Shown: positions 58,138 to 64,000 of the stretch, in pieces
Numbering within the stretch: the first letter of the stretch is position 1
Layout: each line of letters starts with the position of its first letter
Assembly: GCF_009671205.1 (NCBI RefSeq)
Contig: NZ_CP045309.1
Coordinates: 1,364,001-1,428,000 of the forward strand
Direction of reading: 5' to 3'
Source of the DNA: Micromonospora terminaliae
GTDB lineage: Bacteria > Actinomycetota > Actinomycetes > Mycobacteriales > Micromonosporaceae
Length of the DNA stretch: 64,000 bases
The notes under the pieces: generated by a model
Told to the model about the DNA's origin: nothing
Databases searched by the model: none
Seen by the model: only the letters and a program-made list of their open reading frames with translations
Made by a program: the position numbers and the translations under genes

Positions 58138-59364
58138 ATGACGGACACGAGCGAACCCCGGGCCGCCGTGCAGGCCCGGCCCACGACACCCGCGGCCGTG
58201 CTCGACGTGGTGGTCCCCGTTTACAACGAGGAGGTCGACCTCGGGCCCTGCGTCCAGCGGCTGCACGCGCACCTCACGGCGCACTTCCCGTACCCGTTCC
58301 GGATCACCGTGGCGGACAATGCCAGCGTGGACGGCACCCTCGCGGTGGCCGAGGCGCTCGCCGCCGAGCTGCCCGAGGTGAGGGTGCTGCACCTGGCGGC
58401 CAAGGGGCGGGGCCGGGCGCTGCGGGCCGCCTGGTCGGCCTCACCGGCGCCGGTGCTGGCGTACATGGACGTGGACCTCTCCACCGACCTGGCGGCGCTG
58501 CTGCCGCTGGTCGCCCCGCTCATCTCCGGCCACTCGGACCTGGCCATCGGCACCCGGCTGGCGCGGACCAGCCGGGTGGTCCGGGGGGCCAAGCGGGAGG
58601 TGATCTCACGGGGCTACAACCTGCTGCTGCGCGGCACGCTCGCGGTGCGGTTCTCCGACGCGCAGTGCGGCTTCAAGGCGATCCGCGCGGACGTGGCGGC
58701 GGGCCTGCTGCCGCTCGTGCAGGACACCGGCTGGTTCTTCGACACCGAGCTGCTGGTGCTGGCCCAGCGGGCCGGCCTGCGGATCCACGAGGTGCCCGTG
58801 GACTGGGTGGACGACCCGGACAGCCGGGTGGACATCGTGGCCACCGCCCTGGCCGACCTGCGCGGCATCTGGCGGCTGGGCCGGGCGCTGGTCACCGGGG
58901 CGCTGCCCCTGGCCGACCTGCGCGCGCAACTGGGCCGGGCGCCGCTGCACGCGCCGCCGGCCCAGGTGCCCGTCGGGCTGCCCCGGCAGCTCGCCCGGTT
59001 CGCCGTGGTCGGGGTGGCCAGCACGCTGGCGTACCTCGTGTTGTTCCTGCTGGCCCGCGGCCCGCTCGGGGCGCAACCGGCGAACCTGCTGGCGCTGCTG
59101 GTCACCGCGGTCGCCAACACGGCGGCCAACCGGCGGCTCACCTTCGGCGTCACCGGCCGCCGGCACGCCGGCCGGCACCACCTCCAGGGCCTGCTCGCCT
59201 TCGCCCTCGGCCTGGCGCTGACCAGCGGGTCCCTGGCGATCCTGCACGCCGCCGCCGGCACTCCGGCCCGCGCCGTGGAGCTGACCGTCCTGGTCGCCGC
59301 CAACCTCGCGGCCACCGCCCTCCGCTTCACCCTGCTCCGTCTCGCCATGCACCACCGCCCCTGA
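58138..59364 (+). CDS. family 2 glycosyltransferase fused to GtrA flippase domain
   Basis: 408 residues. GT-A domain (about 22-250): LDVVVPVYNEEVDLGPCVQR, YMDVDLSTDLAAL (DXD), DTGWFFDTELLVLAQRAGL, as in polyprenyl-phosphate glucosyl/mannosyl transferases. GtrA domain (about 280-405) with four helices (LARFAVVGVASTLAYLVLFL; ANRRLTFGVTGRR). It probably makes polyprenyl-phosphate-sugar and moves it across the membrane for the GT39-like enzyme. ATG 58138 is three bases after the previous stop; coupled operon. Confidence 0.9.
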   Translation: MTDTSEPRAAVQARPTTPAAVLDVVVPVYNEEVDLGPCVQRLHAHLTAHFPYPFRITVADNASVDGTLAVAEALAAELPEVRVLHLAAKGRGRALRAAWSASPAPVLAYMDVDLSTDLAALLPLVAPLISGHSDLAIGTRLARTSRVVRGAKREVISRGYNLLLRGTLAVRFSDAQCGFKAIRADVAAGLLPLVQDTGWFFDTELLVLAQRAGLRIHEVPVDWVDDPDSRVDIVATALADLRGIWRLGRALVTGALPLADLRAQLGRAPLHAPPAQVPVGLPRQLARFAVVGVASTLAYLVLFLLARGPLGAQPANLLALLVTAVANTAANRRLTFGVTGRRHAGRHHLQGLLAFALGLALTSGSLAILHAAAGTPARAVELTVLVAANLAATALRFTLLRLAMHHRP

Positions 59365-59408
59365 CCGCGGGAAGCCGCGGCCCGGCCGCGGCGTGGCAGG
59401 GTGGGGGC

Positions 59409-60110
59409 ATGTACCGGGAGGAGGCGGCGCCGGGAATCCCCGGGGCCGTGCGGTGGGCCAGCGTCTCGCGCGGCGACGGGCCCGTGCGGGTGCTGCCGGA
59501 CGGGTGCCTGGACCTGCTCTGGTCCAGCCGGTCCGGGCTGCTGGTCGCCGGACCGGACCGCACCGCGCACCTGTCGGTGAGCGTGCCGGGGGAGCGGTGG
59601 GTCGGGCTGCGCCTGCCGCCGGGCACCGGGCCCGCCGTGTTCGGCGTGCCCGCCGATGAGCTGCGGGACCAGCGGGTTCCCCTCGCCGACCTGTGGGGAC
59701 GCGCCGCCGCCGACCTGGCCGACCGCGTCGCGGCAGCCGACGCACCGGTCGCCGCCGTGCTGGAGGAGGTCGCGCTCGGCCGGTTGCGGGCCGCCGACGG
59801 TCCGGACCCGCTCGGGGCGCGGGTCGCCGCCCGGCTGGCGGCCGGCGCCACCGTGGCCGCGACCGCCGCCGAGGTCGGCCTCGGCGCGCGGGCCCTGCAC
59901 CGGCGCAGCCGGCTCCTCTTCGGGTACGGCCCGAAGACCCTCGCGCGCATCCTGCGGATGCGCCGCGCCCTCGACCTGGCCGGTGCCGGGACTCCGCTGG
60001 CCGAGGTCGCCGTGCTGGCCGGGTACGCCGACCAGGCCCACCTCACCCGCGAGGTGCGGGAACTGGCCGGCGTCCCACCGACCCGCCTGCTGCCACCCGC
60101 CGGCGCCTGA
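59409..60110 (+). CDS. AraC-family transcriptional regulator
   Basis: 233 residues. N-terminal DUF6597-like sensor region (VRVLPDGCLDLLWSSRSGLL, FGVPADELRDQRVPL) and C-terminal AraC HTH (TVAATAAEVGLGARALHRRS, FGYGPKTLARILRMRRALDL, VLAGYADQAHLTREVRELAG). The pattern is that of the large actinobacterial group with GYGPKTLARxxR. ATG 59409 has CAGGGT six bases upstream. Divergently oriented target unclear; the VOC gene downstream is convergent and may be functionally linked, as AraC/VOC pairs are common. Confidence 0.88.
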   Translation: MYREEAAPGIPGAVRWASVSRGDGPVRVLPDGCLDLLWSSRSGLLVAGPDRTAHLSVSVPGERWVGLRLPPGTGPAVFGVPADELRDQRVPLADLWGRAAADLADRVAAADAPVAAVLEEVALGRLRAADGPDPLGARVAARLAAGATVAATAAEVGLGARALHRRSRLLFGYGPKTLARILRMRRALDLAGAGTPLAEVAVLAGYADQAHLTREVRELAGVPPTRLLPPAGA

Positions 60111-60356
60111 CGCTCGCCACCCGCCGCACGCCCGATGTCCCACGTGGGCGTCCGGCCAGGCTGGTCGGGCGCCCGCTCGTCGACGCCTTTCGAGCTGACG
60201 TCGGGAACGACTCGTCCGGTGTGGTCCGGCCCGCGGGCGACATCGCCAGCGACTCAACTCGAAAGGGCGCCAGCAGCAGGCACACGGACGCGCCGAGGCG
60301 GGTGGGCCGGGGCAGCGGACGGCTCCGGGGCGGGAGCGCCACCCGGCGGCCGGTGC
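60111..60356. other. intergenic region with imperfect inverted repeat
   Basis: GCCTTTCGAGCTGA (60185-60198) pairs with TCAACTCGAAAGGGC (60254-60268), with one bulge and one mismatch. It lies between the convergent AraC and VOC genes. A 55-base loop makes a simple terminator less likely; it could be a terminator or regulator site. No gene seen. Confidence 0.4.
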
Positions 60357-60755
60357 TCAGTCGCTCTTGAGCGGGGCGAACAGGTCGACGCCGTTGCCGT
60401 CCGGGTCGTGCAGGACCGCGTACCGCTGGCCCCAGAAGGCGTCCCACGGCGGCCGGTGGCCGTGGTGGCCGGCGGCCGTCAGGTCCGCGTACCAGCGGTC
60501 CACCTCGGCCGGATCGGCGCAGCGGAAGGCCAGGCTGGCGCGCGGGCCGCCGCTCGCCGGGGCGTAGCCGGGGTCGAAGCTGCGGATCGTCTCGACCGTG
60601 TCCCACGCCAGCCGGACGCCGTTGTCGAGCGTGACCTCGACGTGTGGCTCGTGTTCGGCGCCGGGCGGGACCGGCAGCCCGAGCCGGCGGTAGAAGTCCA
60701 GGGTGCGTCCCATGTCGGTGACGACCATCCCGATGAGATCGAACTGCGGTGTCAT
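60357..60755 (-). CDS. VOC (glyoxalase/bleomycin-resistance-like) protein
   Basis: 132 residues. IGMVVTDMGRTLDFYRRLGL and WGQRYAVLHDPDGNGVDLFA are the two beta-alpha-beta modules of the vicinal oxygen chelate fold, with Asp/Glu/His candidates for metal or ligand binding. Function may be dioxygenase-like, isomerase or drug binding. Start ATG 60755 has TACCGT six bases upstream, a leaderless signature that excludes the longer reading from 60863. Confidence 0.88.
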   Translation of the reverse strand: MTPQFDLIGMVVTDMGRTLDFYRRLGLPVPPGAEHEPHVEVTLDNGVRLAWDTVETIRSFDPGYAPASGGPRASLAFRCADPAEVDRWYADLTAAGHHGHRPPWDAFWGQRYAVLHDPDGNGVDLFAPLKSD

Positions 60756-60761
60756 GCGGCC

Positions 60762-60767
60762 ACGGTA
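60762..60767 (-). promoter_or_regulatory. -10 element of a leaderless promoter (VOC)
   Basis: Minus-strand TACCGT, six bases, ATG. Confidence 0.6.
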
Positions 60768-60850
60768 GGGGCCGGTGGGGCCGGCCGTCTTGAACGGATC
60801 GGACGGGGGACGAGTGGCCGGTGTGGCCCGCACGATCAGGACCAGAGGCG

Positions 60851-60904
60851 TACGGTGGGGCAAGTCCGGCCTAGAGCGGTAAAGCTCTCATATCGGGCCG
60901 GACT
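60851..60904 (+). promoter_or_regulatory. promoter -10 and structured leader of small membrane protein gene
   Basis: TACGGT (60851-60856) predicts a transcript beginning at about 60863, exactly at AGTCCGGCC. This pairs with GGCCGGACT (60896-60904), enclosing an inner stem AGAGC-GGTAAA-GCTCT. The two-tier hairpin ends 31 bases before the GTG at 60935, leaving the AAGGAAG ribosome binding site just downstream. Candidate cis-regulatory RNA. Confidence 0.5.
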
Positions 60905-60934
60905 CCCATGACTGGCGAGGGGAAGGAAGCAGCC

Positions 60935-61084
60935 GTGACGCACCTGGCCTACCTGGACGCGGGATCCGGCAGCCTCATCGTGCAGGCGGTGGTCGGCGGG
61001 GTGGCCGGCGTGGCGGTGGCCGCCAAGCTCTACTGGCGACGGCTGGTGGCCCGGTTCCGCCGGCAGCCCACCGACCAGGGCTGA
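60935..61084 (+). CDS. small membrane protein, 49 aa
   Basis: Starts MTHLAYLDAGSGSLIVQAVV and ends KLYWRRLVARFRRQPTDQG. One hydrophobic helix (about 13-31, Gly/Val/Ala-rich) is followed by a basic cytoplasmic tail. YLDAGSGSLIVQ resembles the conserved YLDPGSGS start of small actinobacterial and bacterial membrane proteins near cell-surface methyltransferase/sulfatase genes. GTG 60935 follows AAGGAAG; an in-frame ATG at 60908 is possible. The next gene starts six bases later. Function unknown, but position suggests a partner of the following envelope enzymes. Confidence 0.7.
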   Translation: MTHLAYLDAGSGSLIVQAVVGGVAGVAVAAKLYWRRLVARFRRQPTDQG

Positions 61085-61089
61085 CCGGC

Positions 61090-62508
61090 GTGGCGTTCCC
61101 CGACACCACCGGGCTCCGCGCCGAGCCCGGCTCCTTCCGCGACCCCGGCAACCGGGTGTTCCACCGCGGCGGCGAGGTGCTGCGCGGGCTGGACGAGCGG
61201 TCCGCCCGGGACTGGTGTGCCCTGGCGGCCAGCGACTTCTTCCGCGACCTCCTCGCCACCGGCCAGGTATGCGGCACCGAGGAGCTGTTCCCCACCCCGG
61301 TGGACGTGCCCTGGGCCGCGGTGCTGCGCCACGAGCGGATCCCGTTCGTCTCGCACCCCTACGAGTGGTCGTACGGCATGCTGCGGGACGCGGCGCTGCT
61401 GCACCTGGAGGTGCTGCGCGCGGCGCTGGCGGCCGGCTTCACCACCAAGGACGGCTCGGCCTACAACGTGCAGTGGCGGGGCGCGCGGCCGGTCTTCATC
61501 GACGTCGGCTCGTTCGAGGCGGCCCGCGACGGCGAGCCCTGGGCCGGCTACCGGCAGTTCTGCCAGACCCTGCTCTATCCCCTGCTGATCCAGGCCCACC
61601 TCGGGCTGGACTTCCAGCCCTTCCTGCGGGCCCGCGTCGACGGCATCGAGCCGGACCAGATGCGCCGGCTCTTCGGCGGGGCCCGGCGGTGGCGCACCGG
61701 CGTGCTCACCCACGTGCACCTGCACGGCGCCGTGCAGGACCGCACCGCCGGGGACAGCACCAGCACGGTGCGCGCCCAGTTGCGGGCCGCCGGATACTCG
61801 CGCGAGCTGGCCCTGGCCACCGTGCGGGGGCTCACGAAGCTGGTCCGCCGGCTGGACCACCGGCCGGGGGACAGCCACTGGTCGGACTACCAGCGCACGT
61901 GCGCGTACTCGGTGCCGGACCGGCAGGCCAAGGAGCACTTCGTCGACCGGGCGGTGGCCGCCACCGGGCCGGGCCGGGTGCTCGACCTGGGCGCCAACGA
62001 CGGCCGCTACGCCCGGATCGCCGCCCGCCACGCCGATCACGTGGTCGCCGTCGAGCAGGACCCGGCGGTGGTCGACGCCCTCTACCGCGCGCTGCGCGAC
62101 GAGGGGGAGGGACGGGTCCTGCCGCTGGTCATGGACCTGGCCGACCCGTCGCCCGGCGGTGGCTGGCGGGGCGTCGAGCGGGCGGCCTTCGCCGACCGGG
62201 CGCGGGCCGACGTGGTGCTCGCCCTGGCCGTGGTGCACCACCTGGCGATCGGCCGGAACGTGCCGCTGCCCGAGGTGCTGGACCACCTCGCCGCGCTGAC
62301 CGTGGCCGGCGGCAGCCTCGTGGTCGAGTTCGTGCATCCGGAGGATCCGATGGCTCGCCGGCTGCTGGCCAACAAGCCGGACGGGCTGTTCCCGGACTAC
62401 CGCCGGGAGGCGTTCGAGTCGCTGCTCGCGGCGCGCGGGCGGGTCGTCGGCCGGACCGAGCTGCCGTCGGGCACCCGCACCCTCTACCAGGTGGTGGTGG
62501 GTGGCTGA
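61090..62508 (+). CDS. class I SAM-dependent methyltransferase (NoeA-like)
   Basis: 472 residues. The N-terminal half (VSHPYEWSYGMLRDAALLHL; GSAYNVQWRGARPVFIDVGS; PWAGYRQFCQTLLYPLLIQA) is characteristic of the nodulation NoeA-like/cell-envelope methyltransferase family. The C-terminal Rossmann domain has VLDLGANDGRYARIAA (about 297) and VALALAVVHHLAIG-like motif IV/V. It probably methylates a sugar or lipid-linked glycan. GTG start; overlaps the next gene by eight bases. It forms a unit with the small membrane protein and the sulfatase-fold enzyme. Confidence 0.8.
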   Translation: MAFPDTTGLRAEPGSFRDPGNRVFHRGGEVLRGLDERSARDWCALAASDFFRDLLATGQVCGTEELFPTPVDVPWAAVLRHERIPFVSHPYEWSYGMLRDAALLHLEVLRAALAAGFTTKDGSAYNVQWRGARPVFIDVGSFEAARDGEPWAGYRQFCQTLLYPLLIQAHLGLDFQPFLRARVDGIEPDQMRRLFGGARRWRTGVLTHVHLHGAVQDRTAGDSTSTVRAQLRAAGYSRELALATVRGLTKLVRRLDHRPGDSHWSDYQRTCAYSVPDRQAKEHFVDRAVAATGPGRVLDLGANDGRYARIAARHADHVVAVEQDPAVVDALYRALRDEGEGRVLPLVMDLADPSPGGGWRGVERAAFADRARADVVLALAVVHHLAIGRNVPLPEVLDHLAALTVAGGSLVVEFVHPEDPMARRLLANKPDGLFPDYRREAFESLLAARGRVVGRTELPSGTRTLYQVVVGG

Positions 62509-64000
62509 GGGCACGCTCGCGCCACCGCAGGCCCCGCCCGCGCCCCCCGAACCGCCCCGGGCCCGCTGGCGGGGCGAGGTGGGCCGGCTGCTGGAGGTGG
62601 TGGCGCTGGTCGGGCTGGTGGTGACCCAGCCGCTGCTGGACGTGCTCGGCCGCAGCCCGGACTTCTTCCTGTTCCACCGCGCCTCCCGGACCGACGTGCT
62701 GCTCCTGGTGGCCCTCATCGCGATCGCGCCGACCGTGCCGTTCGCCCTGCTCGGCGCCGCCGGCCTGGTCGCCGGCCGGCCCGCCCGGGCGGCCCTGCAC
62801 ACCCTGATCGTGGGGCTGCTGCTGGCCGCGCTCGCGGTCCAGGTCGGCCGGCACCTCACGCCGCTGCGGGGCGTACCCCTGCTGCTCGTGGCGGGCCTGG
62901 CCGGCGCCGCCGGCGCGGCCGCCCGCCGGCGGTGGCGGGCCCTGGCCCGGGTGCTGCGGGTGGCCGCGGTGGGTCCGCTCGTCTTCGTCGGCCTGTTCGT
63001 CTTCGCCTCGCCGGCCTCGGCGGTGGTGCTGCCCCGGGGGCACGGCGGCGCGGCCGGGGTGGCCGGCGCGGGCGCCCACCCGCCGGTCGTCATGATCGTC
63101 CTGGACGAGCTGCCGCTGGTCTCGCTGCTGGGCCCGGACGGGAAGATCGACGCGGCCCGGTACCCGCACTTCGCGGAGCTGGCCGGCGGCTCGACCTGGT
63201 ACCGCAACGCCACCGGTGTCAGCGGCTGGACCCCCTACGCGCTGCCGGCCATGCTCACGGGGCGCTACCCGGCGGAGCCGGTCGCGCCGCACTACTCGCG
63301 GTACCCGGACAACCTGTTCACCGCTCTCGGCGGCCTCTACGACATCAAGGCCGAGGAGAGCATCACCCGGCTCTGCCCGCCCAGCCGCTGCGAACAGCCG
63401 GCCAGCCCCGAGCAGGGGCTCGGCGTGCTGACCCGGGAGAGCGGGAAGCTGCTGCGCCAGGTCACCGCCCCGGTGGACAGCCGGATCGACCCGGAGGACT
63501 CCTACCGGGAGCAGACCCGCGCCGAGGCGGGGCTGGACGCCGCCGAGCCCGTGCCGGACGACCCGAAGTTCCGCTGGGACACCCTCGATGACAGCCAGCC
63601 CGCCCGGTTCACCACCTTCCTGGCCGGGCTGCGCCCCGCGAACCGGCCCACCCTGCACTTCCTGCACCTGCTGATGCCGCACTCGCCCTGGGTCTACCTG
63701 CCGTCCGGGGCGCACTACACCGCTCCGGACGACCTGCGCAGCGACGGGACCGGGTGGGTGGACCTGGCCCGGGCCCGGCACCTCGCCCAGCTCGGCTACA
63801 CCGACCGGCTGATCGGCGAGACGCTGCGCACCCTGCGCGCCACCGGCCTCTACGACCAGGCGCTCGTGCTGGTCACCGCCGACCACGGGGTGAGCTTCCG
63901 GAAGGACTGGCAGGGCCGGGGGCTGGACGCCATCACCCACGCGGCCGACCAGGTCTCCTGGGTGCCGATGTTCGTCAAGGAACCGGGCCAGCGGGCCGGC
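62501..64000 (+). CDS. membrane sulfatase-fold protein, 3' end cut by window
   Basis: 500 codons to the window edge without a stop. A Pro-rich start is followed by four or five hydrophobic segments (about 30-185), then an alkaline-phosphatase-superfamily domain: VVMIVLDELPLVSLLG (first Asp ligand), GVSGWTPYALPAMLTGRYP (Thr nucleophile region), HLLMPHSPWVYLP and LVTADHGVSF (Asp-His ligands). This layout matches LTA-synthase/phosphoethanolamine-transferase-like or sulfatase enzymes acting outside the membrane. It could add phospho-groups to, or remove them from, envelope glycans. GTG overlaps the methyltransferase end, so expression is coupled. Confidence 0.85.
   Translation, partial: MAEGTLAPPQAPPAPPEPPRARWRGEVGRLLEVVALVGLVVTQPLLDVLGRSPDFFLFHRASRTDVLLLVALIAIAPTVPFALLGAAGLVAGRPARAALHTLIVGLLLAALAVQVGRHLTPLRGVPLLLVAGLAGAAGAAARRRWRALARVLRVAAVGPLVFVGLFVFASPASAVVLPRGHGGAAGVAGAGAHPPVVMIVLDELPLVSLLGPDGKIDAARYPHFAELAGGSTWYRNATGVSGWTPYALPAMLTGRYPAEPVAPHYSRYPDNLFTALGGLYDIKAEESITRLCPPSRCEQPASPEQGLGVLTRESGKLLRQVTAPVDSRIDPEDSYREQTRAEAGLDAAEPVPDDPKFRWDTLDDSQPARFTTFLAGLRPANRPTLHFLHLLMPHSPWVYLPSGAHYTAPDDLRSDGTGWVDLARARHLAQLGYTDRLIGETLRTLRATGLYDQALVLVTADHGVSFRKDWQGRGLDAITHAADQVSWVPMFVKEPGQRAG

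Overview
The window is about 73% GC, with strong third-position GC bias, many GTG starts and dense head-to-tail genes. It looks like chromosomal DNA of a filamentous actinomycete. The gene set (paired DUF397/DUF5753 regulators, a DUF6510 oxidoreductase operon, PknB-like kinases, several SpoIIE/STAS proteins, secreted lysozyme-like paralogues) fits Micromonospora or a close relative in the Micromonosporaceae. The genus is an inference. I saw no rRNA, tRNA, CRISPR array, prophage or insertion sequence.

Layout. 1-6.6 kb: end of an MFS exporter, serpin-like protein, NUDIX hydrolase, methyltransferase, AhpD-like protein, then a DUF3800 / DUF4291 / MazF-like cluster. 6.6-14.3 kb: regulation and signalling (GGDEF, DUF397 plus HTH/DUF5753, LacI repressor with tandem operators, membrane Ser/Thr kinase), MOSC and phosphotransferase genes, DedA. 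14.3-20.9 kb: a duplicated unit of palindromic repeat array, two sigma-R-type promoters, conserved leader, secreted lysozyme-like gene and strong terminator. The two copies flank a secreted esterase, gdhA and a MazG-like gene. 21-28.7 kb: pirin, HhH-like protein, DUF1345, DUF2795, DUF2267, CoA transferase, TerC behind a probable yybP-ykoY manganese riboswitch, and a molybdopterin oxidoreductase / flavin reductase / DUF6510 operon. 28.3-34.4 kb: two glycosyltransferases, an MFS transporter with a possible leader peptide, GNAT. 34.5-41.5 kb: amylo-alpha-1,6-glucosidase, NDH-2-like oxidoreductase, AI-2E permease, spermidine-synthase-like protein, and a DUF2267 / pterin-dehydratase-like fusion.

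41.6-47 kb is the most striking locus. It holds three STAS proteins, a PAS-GAF-SpoIIE phosphatase, a cobalamin-binding protein carrying the Wx9EH photoreceptor signature but no DNA-binding domain, a phytochrome-type receiver and a DivIVA-like coiled-coil protein. I read it as a candidate B12/light-responsive partner-switching module. 47-53.5 kb: a third lysozyme-like paralogue, a membrane nuclease/phosphatase, OsmC, a soluble kinase, an SDR / hydrolase pair and a degenerate ApbE-like protein. 53.7-64 kb: a two-component system followed by two membrane glycosyltransferases (envelope glycosylation), an AraC regulator, a VOC protein, then a structured leader, a 49-residue membrane peptide, a methyltransferase and a sulfatase-fold membrane enzyme cut by the window end.

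Many genes have a TANNNT -10 hexamer six to eight bases before the start codon, implying widespread leaderless transcription. I used this signature to choose several starts.
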